Assembly: GCF_001886815.1 (NCBI RefSeq)
Contig: NZ_CP018099.1
Location: 4,896,501-4,960,500 of the forward strand
Direction of reading: 5' to 3'
DNA length: 64,000 nucleotides
DNA from: Caldithrix abyssi DSM 13497
GTDB lineage: Bacteria; Calditrichota; Calditrichia; Calditrichales; Calditrichaceae
Shown in pieces: positions 52,111 through 61,466 of this stretch; the first letter of the stretch is position 1, and every line of letters starts with the position of its first letter. The translations under genes and the position numbers were made by a program. The notes beneath the pieces were generated by a model that saw nothing but the letters and a program-made list of their open reading frames with translations, ran no database searches and was not told where the DNA came from.

Positions 52111-52149
52111 TTACCGCTCCCTGAGCGAAGTCGAAGGGAGCGGTTTCGA
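52111..52149 (-). repeat. REP-like palindrome, copy 2
   Basis: The exact reverse complement of 47271-47309, 68 bases beyond the GH13 stop. The pair therefore points inwards around the EamA-GH13 segment. Confidence 0.85.
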
Positions 52150-52257
52150 GACGGAGCGCTTGACGGGTAATGAATTATCTCTGCTGCTGAAAGTATTTAA
52201 CCGGCGGTTAAATTAAAATAAGACTTTTTGATTGCGGCTTTGTTGACTTCGTTTAAA

Positions 52258-53001
52258 CTAATAAATCAGGGGAAGCAGTTGATATTTGTAAAGGGATTCC
52301 ACGCGGTCCAACTGCCTTAAGTCGTTGCGAATTTGTTCCACCGAGGTAAAAAAATCGACAGGATAATTGGGATACACATCTTTATTCTCCCCCTTTTTGG
52401 GAGGATTGTCCTGCATCAACTCCAAAAGAAACAACGATTGATAAAGATAGGTACGAGCGGCTTCAAACTCACCCAATTGAATTAAACACCTGGCTTTAAG
52501 ATGCGTGTACACAGCGCAAGAGGGGTTAAACGCCAAAGACCGGTTAATGCATCGCAGACCTTCCGAAAAATCTTTTTGATCATACAGCACAACCGTTGCC
52601 AGATAATTAATATATTCATCGTCGGGATAATCTTTGTAAATTTCCAGAATATATTTATTGTACCGTTGACGGTATTCTTCCCAGGCCAGTTTACTGTTGA
52701 GTTCAAAAATTTTATGAATTAATTCCGGTGAAATTTCGGTAAATTGATCGCTGAGCTCCGAATAAATTTCGAAGGTTCTCTCAAAGGAAAAGGGCTCATC
52801 ATCAAAAATATCTGGCGCTTTGTTTTTAGGACGCTTTGCCAGCTTTTCCATCTCTTCCGGATTGTTGCGCATGAAAACTTCGTTACCGATTTCGAAGATT
52901 TCATTGATCGATTCAAGAGTAAAAGCCAGCGTGTAATTGCGCTTGGCGTAAATATTAAAGATTTCCTGAATCGATTGTTGTAACTTTGATTTTGATATCA
53001 T
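52258..53001 (-). CDS. TPR-like hypothetical protein
   Basis: 247 residues from ATG 53001; GGTGGG lies 9 bases upstream. A GTG at 53016 would add five residues. The sequence is mostly helical, with about two degenerate tetratricopeptide-like pairs (LNSKLAWEEYRQRYNKYILEIYKDYPDDEYINYLATVVLYDQKDF, PSCAVYTHLKARCLIQLGEFEAARTYLYQSLFLLEL). No catalytic motif. A scaffold is plausible. It is separate from its neighbours by at least 60 bases and its function is unknown. Confidence 0.68.
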   Translation of the reverse strand: MISKSKLQQSIQEIFNIYAKRNYTLAFTLESINEIFEIGNEVFMRNNPEEMEKLAKRPKNKAPDIFDDEPFSFERTFEIYSELSDQFTEISPELIHKIFELNSKLAWEEYRQRYNKYILEIYKDYPDDEYINYLATVVLYDQKDFSEGLRCINRSLAFNPSCAVYTHLKARCLIQLGEFEAARTYLYQSLFLLELMQDNPPKKGENKDVYPNYPVDFFTSVEQIRNDLRQLDRVESLYKYQLLPLIY

Positions 53002-53079
53002 TTGTTTGCATCCCACCGGATATTTTTAAAACTGTTATTCATTTTAACGTCGAGACTTCGAAAAATATCCTTTCCCTTC

Positions 53080-55704
53080 TTAATTCGTCGGATTCCGTAA
53101 GATTTTTACTTTTTTATCCGTATTTGAAAAATTGACGATCACTTCTACAGAGTCTTCTTTGCCGTTTCTGACGAATTTCCACACCTTCCCACCATCATCG
53201 ATTAAAAGATTCTGAAAATCACCCCGCTTAAGCGCCTCGCTTTGTTTTCTTAATTTAATGTGCTTTTTAAAAAAGTCAAACCATTTTTCATTATCTCCAT
53301 GTTTAAACTGTGGACGCATCTGAGTGGCATAATATTCCTGACCGTAGTAAATAAGCGGCGTTCCGGGTACGGTAAAAAGAACTTTCGTCATCATTTCAAC
53401 GGTTTTTTTGTCAAACAACGTATTGAATCTTGGCAGATCGTGATTTTCCAGGTAACGTAAAACCTGGCTGTAACGAGGATAGTTGGTCACGCTCTTTTCC
53501 ATCCCAAAAGGTATGGCCGAAAGCGGCTTATGGCCCCGTAAAACATCCAGCACATTGCCATAAAAATCGGTGTCATACGACATGTCAAATTCAAAATCAT
53601 GAAACATCCACTGACGTGGTAAAACTTCATTTAACAAAAGGCATTGCGGATTTACTTCCTTAACCACGCGTCGAAATTGCTTCCAAAAATCATGGGGTAT
53701 GGCCCAGGCTACATCACATCGAAAACCGTCCACGCCCACATTTAACCAGAACAACGCCGAGTTTAGAATGTAATGCCTGACCCACGGATTGTTAAAGTTC
53801 AAATTTACCAGCGTATCCCAGTCGTTATGATATCCCCACGTACCGTCCGATTTCCAGTAAAACCAGGAGCGCAACGGTGATTTTTGGTTTTCGGCCGCGG
53901 CTTTTACAAAACGGTGTTGATCTGAAAGATGGTTAGCGATAAAATCAAAGATAACTTTTATGCCCAGCCTGTGCGCCTCTGCAATCAATTGGCGGTAATC
54001 GTTTAATGAACCGTAATCTTTTTCGATGGTAAACAATGAAGTCGGCGCGTAACCATGTTCCGTGGGACCGTCATAAACCGGTAATAGCCAGATGGCATCC
54101 ACGCCCAGACGTTTTAAATAGGGCAATTCTGAAATAACGCCTTTTAAATCTCCCTGAGCCGTAAACTTACGTACAAATAAGGAATAGAAAACAGACGTAT
54201 CTGCCCAGGCAGGCGTCTTACGCAGGTCCATCCATTCCGTTTCTTCAAAATGGTTTATCAATAATTTTTGCGGAGCCGACCAGTTCCGGCCATGCTCCAT
54301 TACCAGGTAGTAGTAATAATTACCATGGGGCCAGTTTTTATCAAATATTAAACGGTTGGCCCGTGTCTTTAATTTGTTCACCGGATTGTTAATATCCGAA
54401 AACCAGTGAAATTTAACATCTTGGGCTGTTGAATCCGGCACGAACGCCACTTTTAGTTGCCGTTCCGCTTGCTCACTGTTTGAATAAAAGCGCCCTTCAA
54501 ATACTTTGTTGCCTGCCACGCGTTTTAATGAATTAAAACCATTCCAGCCGTCCGGCACTTTTTCTTTATTTTGAGGATCCGGCATCCACAGGGAATCGTT
54601 TACAACGTACTTATATTCCCAGATGCCCGGCGGCAGTTCAATAGCTATTTGCCATTTTTGGGTCTCCTGATTCCATTGCATCTTATGTACATCGGCCTTC
54701 CAGTTATTGAACTCGCCGACCAGCGATACTTTTTGCGGCTTAAGCCCGTCGTTAAATTGCACGGAAAAAAGAACGCGCTTTTTGGGCGCTGGCAGTACAA
54801 TCACTTCGGTCTCGTCACTGACCTGTGCGCCGGCAGAGTCCCGGACCATTAAGCGAAATTTGTAGCGGCCGGCCTTGTTGGCTTTGAAGGTAGCAAAAGG
54901 CGTTTCAGCTTCCATCAATTTGACTTTTTTGCCTGCAACCTGACGCCATTCATAACGCACCAGCGGTTCAAAATCCGGATCAAACGACATGCCCGCATTC
55001 AGCCTGACCGCCTGGTTTAAAAAAACAATCTTTGTGGCGCCGGCTTCTGCAACGGGTTTTACATTTTTTAGGTTTACAAAATAAATGCCTTCCTTTTCAT
55101 ACACCATCCGCTTTTTCTTTTTATCAATCAGGCGCACCTGCCATTGATGCTCGCCCTCTGATAAAGGAAGCAGTACGGCGAGCATGTTCTTCTGTTTTTT
55201 ATCATATTCCATTCTTGTCGAATCAATGTAAATTTCCACATCAAAGTTTTGTAAAATTTTGTCAAGCGATTGATTGAAGTAAAAACGCAGACTATCAACC
55301 GCAAAGTAAAGCCAGCTTCCTGTTGCCGGCGTTGTTTTTTCAATTTTTGGTATAGGCCTTGAAGACACAAAAATTTTAGAATTGGAATACGGGCCGTCAT
55401 ACGCTTTTACCATGGGGTCTTTAACCCACAGCGCATTATTGATCACAAAGCGGTACAGATGCCAGCCTTCTTTTAGTGGAATGGTAATTTGCCATTTTCC
55501 TGAGCCGTCATTTTTCAGGTAGTACCATTTTTGCCAGTCAGAAAAGTCGCCAACCACCGCTATTTCCCGGATGTCATACTTCTTTGCGGAATTATCAAAA
55601 ATAAACGTCCACTTAACGGGCGGACTTATTTGCTGTTTTAGGATAACCAATGTCAGCGAAATTAAAAGAAGCAAAAATAAAATAATTTGAGATAGGCGTT
55701 GCAT
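53080..55704 (-). CDS. Exported GH13 enzyme with two CBM48-like modules
   Basis: 874 residues with a hydrophobic N-terminal segment (7-25, a signal or anchor). Modules in order: CBM48-like (about 30-120, VVGDFSDWQKW), a PKD-like beta-sandwich (about 205-310), a second CBM48-like (about 315-400, LVGEFNNWKADV), then a GH13 barrel (about 500-810) with VIFDFIANH, GFRCDVA (Asp664), LLNEVLP (Glu693) and ENHD (Asp756), followed by a short beta domain. It is close to neopullulanase/cyclomaltodextrinase-type enzymes. It should act on glucan outside the inner membrane. CBM48 modules are more often cytosolic and glycogen-linked. Confidence 0.9.
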   Translation of the reverse strand: MQRLSQIILFLLLLISLTLVILKQQISPPVKWTFIFDNSAKKYDIREIAVVGDFSDWQKWYYLKNDGSGKWQITIPLKEGWHLYRFVINNALWVKDPMVKAYDGPYSNSKIFVSSRPIPKIEKTTPATGSWLYFAVDSLRFYFNQSLDKILQNFDVEIYIDSTRMEYDKKQKNMLAVLLPLSEGEHQWQVRLIDKKKKRMVYEKEGIYFVNLKNVKPVAEAGATKIVFLNQAVRLNAGMSFDPDFEPLVRYEWRQVAGKKVKLMEAETPFATFKANKAGRYKFRLMVRDSAGAQVSDETEVIVLPAPKKRVLFSVQFNDGLKPQKVSLVGEFNNWKADVHKMQWNQETQKWQIAIELPPGIWEYKYVVNDSLWMPDPQNKEKVPDGWNGFNSLKRVAGNKVFEGRFYSNSEQAERQLKVAFVPDSTAQDVKFHWFSDINNPVNKLKTRANRLIFDKNWPHGNYYYYLVMEHGRNWSAPQKLLINHFEETEWMDLRKTPAWADTSVFYSLFVRKFTAQGDLKGVISELPYLKRLGVDAIWLLPVYDGPTEHGYAPTSLFTIEKDYGSLNDYRQLIAEAHRLGIKVIFDFIANHLSDQHRFVKAAAENQKSPLRSWFYWKSDGTWGYHNDWDTLVNLNFNNPWVRHYILNSALFWLNVGVDGFRCDVAWAIPHDFWKQFRRVVKEVNPQCLLLNEVLPRQWMFHDFEFDMSYDTDFYGNVLDVLRGHKPLSAIPFGMEKSVTNYPRYSQVLRYLENHDLPRFNTLFDKKTVEMMTKVLFTVPGTPLIYYGQEYYATQMRPQFKHGDNEKWFDFFKKHIKLRKQSEALKRGDFQNLLIDDGGKVWKFVRNGKEDSVEVIVNFSNTDKKVKILRNPTN

Positions 55705-55793
55705 TTCATTGCTCCATTTTTAATTTTTGTTTCATCTTAACATCGAATTCTTTAAATTTCAAACAATTATTCTAAAAAGCGTGAGGAGGGAAT

Positions 55794-57026
55794 TTGAAAT
55801 ATAAAATCATCCTGTTTTTATTTCTTTCTTTGTTAATTTTTTCGTGCCAGCCGCGCGTAAAACCTACAAAAGTTTCCAGAGCCCCTCAAATTAAAGTTTT
55901 ACTGTCCCGCTTTAATAACGTCGATTCCATTCGTTTAGAAGGCCGATATTCTTTGCAACTGGAAGAAGCGCTTTACGAACTTGGCAAAAAAAATAATTTT
56001 TTTTACATTTCTCCTTCAAAATCCGGCTTTAAATTTTACAGCGACAACCGTCTGTTTGTATTTAATTCTAACGCCACCGTCACTCTTACGCCCGAAAACG
56101 CTCAGGACAGTCATTTTGAATTTCATAAAAATTGGTACAAAGGAAAAATCATTTTAATGCTGGGTGATCAACAAAACATTTTATTGATTAACCAGATCGA
56201 CCTTGAAGAATACCTAAAAACCGTACTGGTTGGCGAAATGCCTTCAAACAAAGATTCCTATTTCGAAGCCTTAAAAGCCCAGGCCATTTGCGCCCGCACG
56301 TACGCTCTTGAACGGATGAAAAAAAATGCCGAAAAACCGTTTCATGTTTACTCTGATGTAAGGGACCAGGTTTATGCCAGTCTGAAGCGGCAAACACGGC
56401 TCGCCAGCGCCGCCGTCCAGGCCACGCGCGGCGTTGTTTTGATGTACAAAGACCGTTTCGCCCGCACCTATTTTCACTCTACCTGCGGCGGCATGCTGGA
56501 AGACATTACCAATTATTGGGGCGGAGATTCTATTCCTTATCTTAAAAGCCGTAAAGATATTGTTGGCCATCAATTTGCCTGCCAGCCTTCTCCTCATTTT
56601 CGCTGGCAAAAAACCTTCTCTTTTAAGCAGATCGATTCGTTATTCCAGATTAAATTTCACAAGTCTGGCCTTTCGCGTAATCCGCAGGATACGATTGCGC
56701 TACATCTTACCCTTAAAGTTTTACAGCGTACAGCATCCGGCAGGGTAAAATCTCTGGAGATATCCTACGCCGATACTTCTGTAGTACTGAACAATTTTTC
56801 CATTCGTAAGTTTTTTTCCCTAAACGGAAAAGGAGCGTTGCCCAGCCTGTTATTTAAAATGCAGGCCGTAAACGATTCCACCTTATTGATTAGTGGCGCA
56901 GGTTATGGCCATGGCGTCGGTATGTGCCAGTGGGGCGCCTTAAATATGTCTGAACAAGGGTTTAAATACTACGACATCCTGGTTAACCAGTATTTCCCCG
57001 GGACCTATTTAAAGGAGATCTACTAA
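55794..57026 (+). CDS. SpoIID/LytB-domain lipoprotein
   Basis: 410 residues with a TTG start at 55794, supported by GAGGAGGGA 5-8 bases upstream and by a signal ending in LLIFSC (lipobox Cys, about 18). The SpoIID domain (about 140-400) has LEEYLKTVLVGEMP, EALKAQAICARTYALER, HSTCGGMLED and GYGHGVGMCQWGALNMS. The Bacillus protein cleaves or remodels peptidoglycan as a glycosyl transglycosylase; Gram-negative homologues may do likewise. It overlaps the SPOR-domain gene by one base. Confidence 0.9.
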   Translation: MKYKIILFLFLSLLIFSCQPRVKPTKVSRAPQIKVLLSRFNNVDSIRLEGRYSLQLEEALYELGKKNNFFYISPSKSGFKFYSDNRLFVFNSNATVTLTPENAQDSHFEFHKNWYKGKIILMLGDQQNILLINQIDLEEYLKTVLVGEMPSNKDSYFEALKAQAICARTYALERMKKNAEKPFHVYSDVRDQVYASLKRQTRLASAAVQATRGVVLMYKDRFARTYFHSTCGGMLEDITNYWGGDSIPYLKSRKDIVGHQFACQPSPHFRWQKTFSFKQIDSLFQIKFHKSGLSRNPQDTIALHLTLKVLQRTASGRVKSLEISYADTSVVLNNFSIRKFFSLNGKGALPSLLFKMQAVNDSTLLISGAGYGHGVGMCQWGALNMSEQGFKYYDILVNQYFPGTYLKEIY

Positions 57027-57799
57027 TGTTTAAATACAAAATTGCCTTTTTTATTTTAAGCGCGGCTTTGATTTTAAACAGTTGCCATCCCTCGCTTATT
57101 AAAAAATCTAAAGAAAAAGACAACATCGACAGCGTACTCTTTTATCAGAAAGAGGATATTCCCGATCCCTTCTTAGACGGCTTGCTGTCGCCCCCCGATC
57201 ATGAGGTCGTTCAACTCGAAAAAATAATTACGCCCAAAATAAAGTCGAAAAAATTCAAAGAAATTGACGGTTTTCGTGTTCAAGTTTTTGCCAGCGTTGA
57301 TTCTTTTAACGCATTAAATCTTTTAAAAAACTTAAAAACAATGGTTAAAGACAGCGTGTACCTGATTCATGAAAAAAACCTGTTTAAAGTACAGGCCGGC
57401 GACTTCCCTTATCGACAGCAGGCCGATTCATTGCGGGAATTTATCAAACAAAAGGGCTATCCAGGCGCATGGACCGTACAGCGAAAAATTTTAATTCCAA
57501 TCAAGGAATCTACTCCTATTAAGACAGCCGCGTCTTCCCCAACCGTTAATATGAAAAGAACTGCCGATTTAAGCGAATTTTACCAGATTCAGGTTTTTGC
57601 CACCACAAGCAAACAAAAAGCGCAGAGCATTGTCGATCAACTTTCCTTACGCTATGATTTCCCCTGTGAATACCGCTTGCAAAACCAATTGTACAAAGTT
57701 CTGCTGGGACGCTTTGCCACAAGAGCAGAAGCTGAATCGGTATTAAAAGAAATAAAAGCTCTTGGCTTTAAAGATGCCTGGATTGTTCACCAACCTTAG
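57026..57799 (+). CDS. SPOR-domain lipoprotein
   Basis: 257 residues with signal and lipobox (LILNSC, Cys about 20). Two SPOR domains, about 85-155 (FRVQVFASVDSFNALNLLKN, LFKVQAGDFPYRQQADSLR) and 185-255 (YQIQVFATTSKQKAQSIVDQ, LYKVLLGRFATRAEAESV), bind denuded glycan strands at division sites. It overlaps SpoIID by one base and lies 11 bases before the membrane-protein gene. A role in peptidoglycan processing with the upstream SpoIID protein is likely. Confidence 0.9.
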   Translation: MFKYKIAFFILSAALILNSCHPSLIKKSKEKDNIDSVLFYQKEDIPDPFLDGLLSPPDHEVVQLEKIITPKIKSKKFKEIDGFRVQVFASVDSFNALNLLKNLKTMVKDSVYLIHEKNLFKVQAGDFPYRQQADSLREFIKQKGYPGAWTVQRKILIPIKESTPIKTAASSPTVNMKRTADLSEFYQIQVFATTSKQKAQSIVDQLSLRYDFPCEYRLQNQLYKVLLGRFATRAEAESVLKEIKALGFKDAWIVHQP

Positions 57800-57810
57800 G
57801 AGGTGCAAAA

Positions 57811-59025
57811 ATGGACAATTTTTATTTCAATTACAAAGATTTGTTCAAGGCTCCACGAAAAGCCATTGGCCCCCAGCGCATCGGTCTTGCCATGTTGGGG
57901 CTAATGGCGGCTCATGTGGTTTACTTGTTTTTTACCTATCTGGCCTTTTTAAGCGGCGGGCAGGGGATTGCCGAAGTATGGGCTAAGTATGGGTTGTTTC
58001 CCTGCGCTTATGCCGTAGGTTTGCCTTTTTATGCTTACATTATTTACTGGATTGGCCTTCTTTTAACGGGCTTTATTCTTCTGTTAATGAATGTTGCCGT
58101 TGCCCGTGCGGCCTATATGCATTTAAGAGAAAATTTATTTTACACATGGAAGCAGGCTCTTCGTTTCGCCAGGAGCAAGGCGCTTTCTGTGGTTGGCATT
58201 TTTATTACCTTTGCTTTTTTAATTTTACCTTTTATTTTTGGCGCAATTGTTATGGCGTTAATTGGTAAAATTCCCTGGTTTGGCGAAATTTTAAACTCAT
58301 TAGCCACTCTGCCATACATTTTTGCCGGAATGGTTCTGGTTTTCTTTACTTTAAGTTTGTTTGTTTCTGTGTTTTTTGGGCCGGTGATCATTTCCACTTC
58401 AGAAGAAGATGGCCTGGGCGCCGCTGTTCAGTCTTTACACTTGACCTGGGGCCAACCCTGGCGACTGGTTTTTTATGGCCTCATTATCGCCATTCTCGAA
58501 GTCTTTGGCATCTTCTTTTTTGCCTTTGTTTTAAAGATCGGGTTGATCATTTATTCAATCCTTTTCATGCCATTAATGCATTCCCTTGCTCCCATACTGG
58601 ACAATGCTCTTCGCCTGGTACAAATTTCCATGGGCGTTGTCAACGACTGGATTTTTGATCTTTTAGGGCCCACGGGCAGTAAGCTTTTTTATTTAAAGCA
58701 AGATTACGAAGCGCTTGCCTCCTCGATACCGCTGTCCACGGTTATTTCTTCCTACATTGTTTTTTTCTTCTTTTTAATTGCCGCTTATATGACTATTGGT
58801 TATGGCGAAGCCGTTGGCATTACAGGCCTGGTTATCGCTTATGTGATTTTTGATAAAAAGTTGACCAACACCAATTTGCTCACCAGAAAAGACAGTGAAA
58901 TTGAAGAAGAAGATGACGACGATGATCAGCCTACCGAAGAAGACACGAAAAATCTTTCTGATGAACCTGAGAATGAAGATGATGAAAAAAGCAATGAACA
59001 AACAACTGCCGAAGAAAACTCCTGA
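57811..59025 (+). CDS. Multi-pass membrane protein with acidic tail
   Basis: 404 residues with about seven membrane helices (27-55, 70-98, 130-155, 165-190, 210-240, 255-280, 312-345). No named family; the start NFYFNYKDLFKAPRKAIGPQRI and the central ISTSEEDGLGAAVQSLHLTWGQPW suggest a conserved FCB family resembling DUF975/glycerophosphoryl-membrane-type proteins. The last 45 residues are highly acidic (IEEEDDDDDQPTEEDTKN), reminiscent of a binding tail. Ribosome site taggaggtgc precedes ATG 57811. It ends the SpoIID-SPOR operon. Confidence 0.7.
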   Translation: MDNFYFNYKDLFKAPRKAIGPQRIGLAMLGLMAAHVVYLFFTYLAFLSGGQGIAEVWAKYGLFPCAYAVGLPFYAYIIYWIGLLLTGFILLLMNVAVARAAYMHLRENLFYTWKQALRFARSKALSVVGIFITFAFLILPFIFGAIVMALIGKIPWFGEILNSLATLPYIFAGMVLVFFTLSLFVSVFFGPVIISTSEEDGLGAAVQSLHLTWGQPWRLVFYGLIIAILEVFGIFFFAFVLKIGLIIYSILFMPLMHSLAPILDNALRLVQISMGVVNDWIFDLLGPTGSKLFYLKQDYEALASSIPLSTVISSYIVFFFFLIAAYMTIGYGEAVGITGLVIAYVIFDKKLTNTNLLTRKDSEIEEEDDDDDQPTEEDTKNLSDEPENEDDEKSNEQTTAEENS

Positions 59026-59039
59026 AACCAATCACTCAT

Positions 59040-59077
59040 CCTGTCATTCCCGCGTCGACCGGGAATGACAGGTTTTT
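59040..59077 (+). terminator. Strong intrinsic terminator, operon end
   Basis: Perfect 13-base arms CCTGTCATTCCCG (59040-59052) and CGGGAATGACAGG (59060-59072), loop CGTCGAC, followed by TTTTT at 59073. It lies 14 bases past the stop of the membrane-protein gene. The stem is of the TGTCATTCCCG palindrome type that is also widely dispersed in bacterial intergenic DNA. Confidence 0.9.
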
Positions 59078-59194
59078 AGTTTGTTTTTGTACTTCATGTT
59101 CTATTGAAATCACAAGCGATTCATCCATTCCATTTTCTCTACCGCTTTCATGATTTCAGGTAGCTTAACGCATGAAGAGAAAACGTTTTTACGA

Positions 59195-60448
59195 TTATGG
59201 CCGTAGCTTAAAGGCCTTCAAAAGGCGATCGGTAGCGCCTGTTTTATTTTGGACATATTGGCCTGCCTTGCGGCCCACAACCTGTGTCAGCCCTGGATCG
59301 GTCATTAACTTTTCCATGACCTCCACAAATTCATCGTTTGTTCGTACTACCAGAGCGCCGTTTTGATTGACGAGGTCAACCGCTTCAAATGAATTTTCGT
59401 AAACGGGTCCAAACAAAACCGGAATGGCATAAACGGCCGCTTCCATTACATTGTGAATTCCCTGCTTAAAGCTTCCTCCAACGTAAGCCCAGGCCGCATA
59501 TTTGTAAAGATCGGCCAGCACGCCCACCACATCTACCACCAACGCTCTTTCCGTCTGCAGATTTTCTTTTGAAGAAAATGTTAACGCCCCAAAGGAGGAA
59601 AAATCATCTAATAGCTGTCCGACAAATTGCTCCGATGGCTGATGCGGAACGACGATCACCTTTAAATCGGTGTATTTTCGCATTAAATCCAGCAATCCTG
59701 TTTTTATTGCATTATAGTCTTCCGGCCAGATGCTCCCTAAAACAAGCATCCTTTTGTCGATCCACCTCTTTTTTAACAACCCCTTTTTAAGGGCTATTTC
59801 CTTTCGAATCAAAACCTGATCGAATTTTGTGTCGCCAACAACTTTAACGCGTTGTATTTTGAAGTGTTTTTTAAAGCGCCGCGCATCATCTTCACTAATA
59901 GTAAAAATCGTATCAAAGGCTGCATAGGCTTCTTGCAGAAGGAATCTGTAAAAAACATTTAAACGCGACGACTTTGGGGAAAGCGACGCATTTACAAGAT
60001 AAAGCGGAATGTGCATTTTTTTTGCCGCCAGCACCTGATTGGGCCATACATCATGCTTGGAAATTATTAATATTTCTGGCTTCAACTGTTTAAAAATCTT
60101 TTTCCATAGCCAAAACAGATCAAACGGCAAGTAAACATGCACTTCATCCGGCATGGTCTTTTTTGCATGCTCAAAGCCGGATGCCGAAAAAAAAGTGACA
60201 ATAATTCTGAATTTATCACCCAGACGATGAATAATCGGGCGAATATGCTCAAACTCCCCCAGAGAAGAAGCGTGAATCATTAGCGCCGGTTTTTGCGCGT
60301 CCTTTAATTTTCTAAGTATACGTATGGCATTATAGCGTCCGGAAATGGCCTGTTTCATTTTTTTATTAAACAATCCGGCAATATGAACGCCAATCAAAAG
60401 GATGGGAATAAACACAAAGCGATAAATAATTCTGGCCAAAACTCGCAT
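59195..60448 (-). CDS. waaA: KDO transferase (WaaA/KdtA)
   Basis: 417 residues, full length for 3-deoxy-D-manno-octulosonic acid transferase, a GT30 family membrane-associated enzyme that adds KDO to lipid A. The N-terminal domain has a membrane anchor (residues 5-25), the conserved MIHASSLGEFEHIRPII and HVYLPFDLFWLWKKI; the C-terminal domain has VLGSIWPEDYNAI, VIVVPHQP and AYVGGSFKQGIHNVMEAAVYAIPVLFGP with the nucleotide-sugar Glu. It confirms an LPS outer membrane. It starts 1 base after the heptosyltransferase stop. Confidence 0.93.
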   Translation of the reverse strand: MRVLARIIYRFVFIPILLIGVHIAGLFNKKMKQAISGRYNAIRILRKLKDAQKPALMIHASSLGEFEHIRPIIHRLGDKFRIIVTFFSASGFEHAKKTMPDEVHVYLPFDLFWLWKKIFKQLKPEILIISKHDVWPNQVLAAKKMHIPLYLVNASLSPKSSRLNVFYRFLLQEAYAAFDTIFTISEDDARRFKKHFKIQRVKVVGDTKFDQVLIRKEIALKKGLLKKRWIDKRMLVLGSIWPEDYNAIKTGLLDLMRKYTDLKVIVVPHQPSEQFVGQLLDDFSSFGALTFSSKENLQTERALVVDVVGVLADLYKYAAWAYVGGSFKQGIHNVMEAAVYAIPVLFGPVYENSFEAVDLVNQNGALVVRTNDEFVEVMEKLMTDPGLTQVVGRKAGQYVQNKTGATDRLLKAFKLRP

Positions 60449-60449
60449 T

Positions 60450-61463
60450 TTACATCCAGTTTTTTAATTGGTTAAAGACCATTTGCGGAGGAATCGATTT
60501 CATACATTTAAAATGGAACAGAGGGCATCTTTTTCTGCCCACATGTGAACATGGACGACACCACAGATTATTATTTTCCATAACAATACTTTTTGCGCGG
60601 TAGGGAAAGAAGCCAAATTCTTTAACGGTAGATCCAAAAATTGCCAGAACGGGTGTGCGAACGGCCGCCGCCATGTGCATTACGCCCGAATCATTAGATA
60701 CTACAAATTTTGCCTTATTCAACACGTAGGCCGTCTCCAGCAAACTCAACTTACCAGCCAGATTGAGCACCCTTTCCGAAGTTACCAGCGGTCTAAAGCT
60801 TTCTGCTTCAACCGCGTTTCCTAATAAGATAATTTTGTAATGTCCTTCATCTTCTATTAATTGGATTAACTTTCTGAAATATTCGATGGGCCATTGTTTG
60901 GTTTGAAAACCTGCGCCCGGAGCAATGGCTATCATTTTGCCGTGTAAAAAATCGTTTTTTAGCTTGAATCGTAACGTTTTTACATTTCTATCTTTCCAGA
61001 ACAACTCAAGTCCCTGAGAATCATCTTTGATTCCAAGCGGCCTGCCTACATTTAAATATTTTTCCGGAACAGGGATTACTTCCCTGAACAAATTAATTTT
61101 AAAATAAACCAGCAAGGCGCGTTTGAATTTATTTTTTTTCATACGATAAATTTTGGCCGGCAAATTGAAGGTCAAAATACGGCTGCGAATATTGTTGTGC
61201 AAATCCAGGATGTAGTCGTAATTACGCGCTTTGATTTTTTTTCTTAAGGCTAAAAGCCCTTTCAGCCCCGCTTGATCATCAAAGGTGAAAATCGTATTTA
61301 AGTGAGGGTTATACTGGATTAACTCGAAAAATTTTTTTTTGACGACAAAATCTATTTTAGCATTGTAAAAAGCAATCCGCGTTTGACGAATGAAAGGCGT
61401 GGTCAGTAAAATATCGCCAATCGAACTGAAGCGAATAATCAAAACTCGTTTTACAGATTCCAT
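60450..61463 (-). CDS. Family 9 glycosyltransferase (ADP-heptose LPS heptosyltransferase type)
   Basis: 337 residues of the GT9 fold. The N-terminus KRVLIIRFSSIGDILLTTPFI and the IDFVVKKKFFEL strand are diagnostic, and the donor-binding C-half has IAIAPGAGFQTKQWPIEYF and FVVSNDSGVMHMAAAVRTPVLAIFGST. The RPCSH and LFHFKCMKSI end is common in the group. It adds a heptose to the LPS core. It is 4 bases from the polyprenyl synthase and 1 base from waaA. Confidence 0.9.
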   Translation of the reverse strand: MESVKRVLIIRFSSIGDILLTTPFIRQTRIAFYNAKIDFVVKKKFFELIQYNPHLNTIFTFDDQAGLKGLLALRKKIKARNYDYILDLHNNIRSRILTFNLPAKIYRMKKNKFKRALLVYFKINLFREVIPVPEKYLNVGRPLGIKDDSQGLELFWKDRNVKTLRFKLKNDFLHGKMIAIAPGAGFQTKQWPIEYFRKLIQLIEDEGHYKIILLGNAVEAESFRPLVTSERVLNLAGKLSLLETAYVLNKAKFVVSNDSGVMHMAAAVRTPVLAIFGSTVKEFGFFPYRAKSIVMENNNLWCRPCSHVGRKRCPLFHFKCMKSIPPQMVFNQLKNWM

Positions 61464-61466
61464 ATC

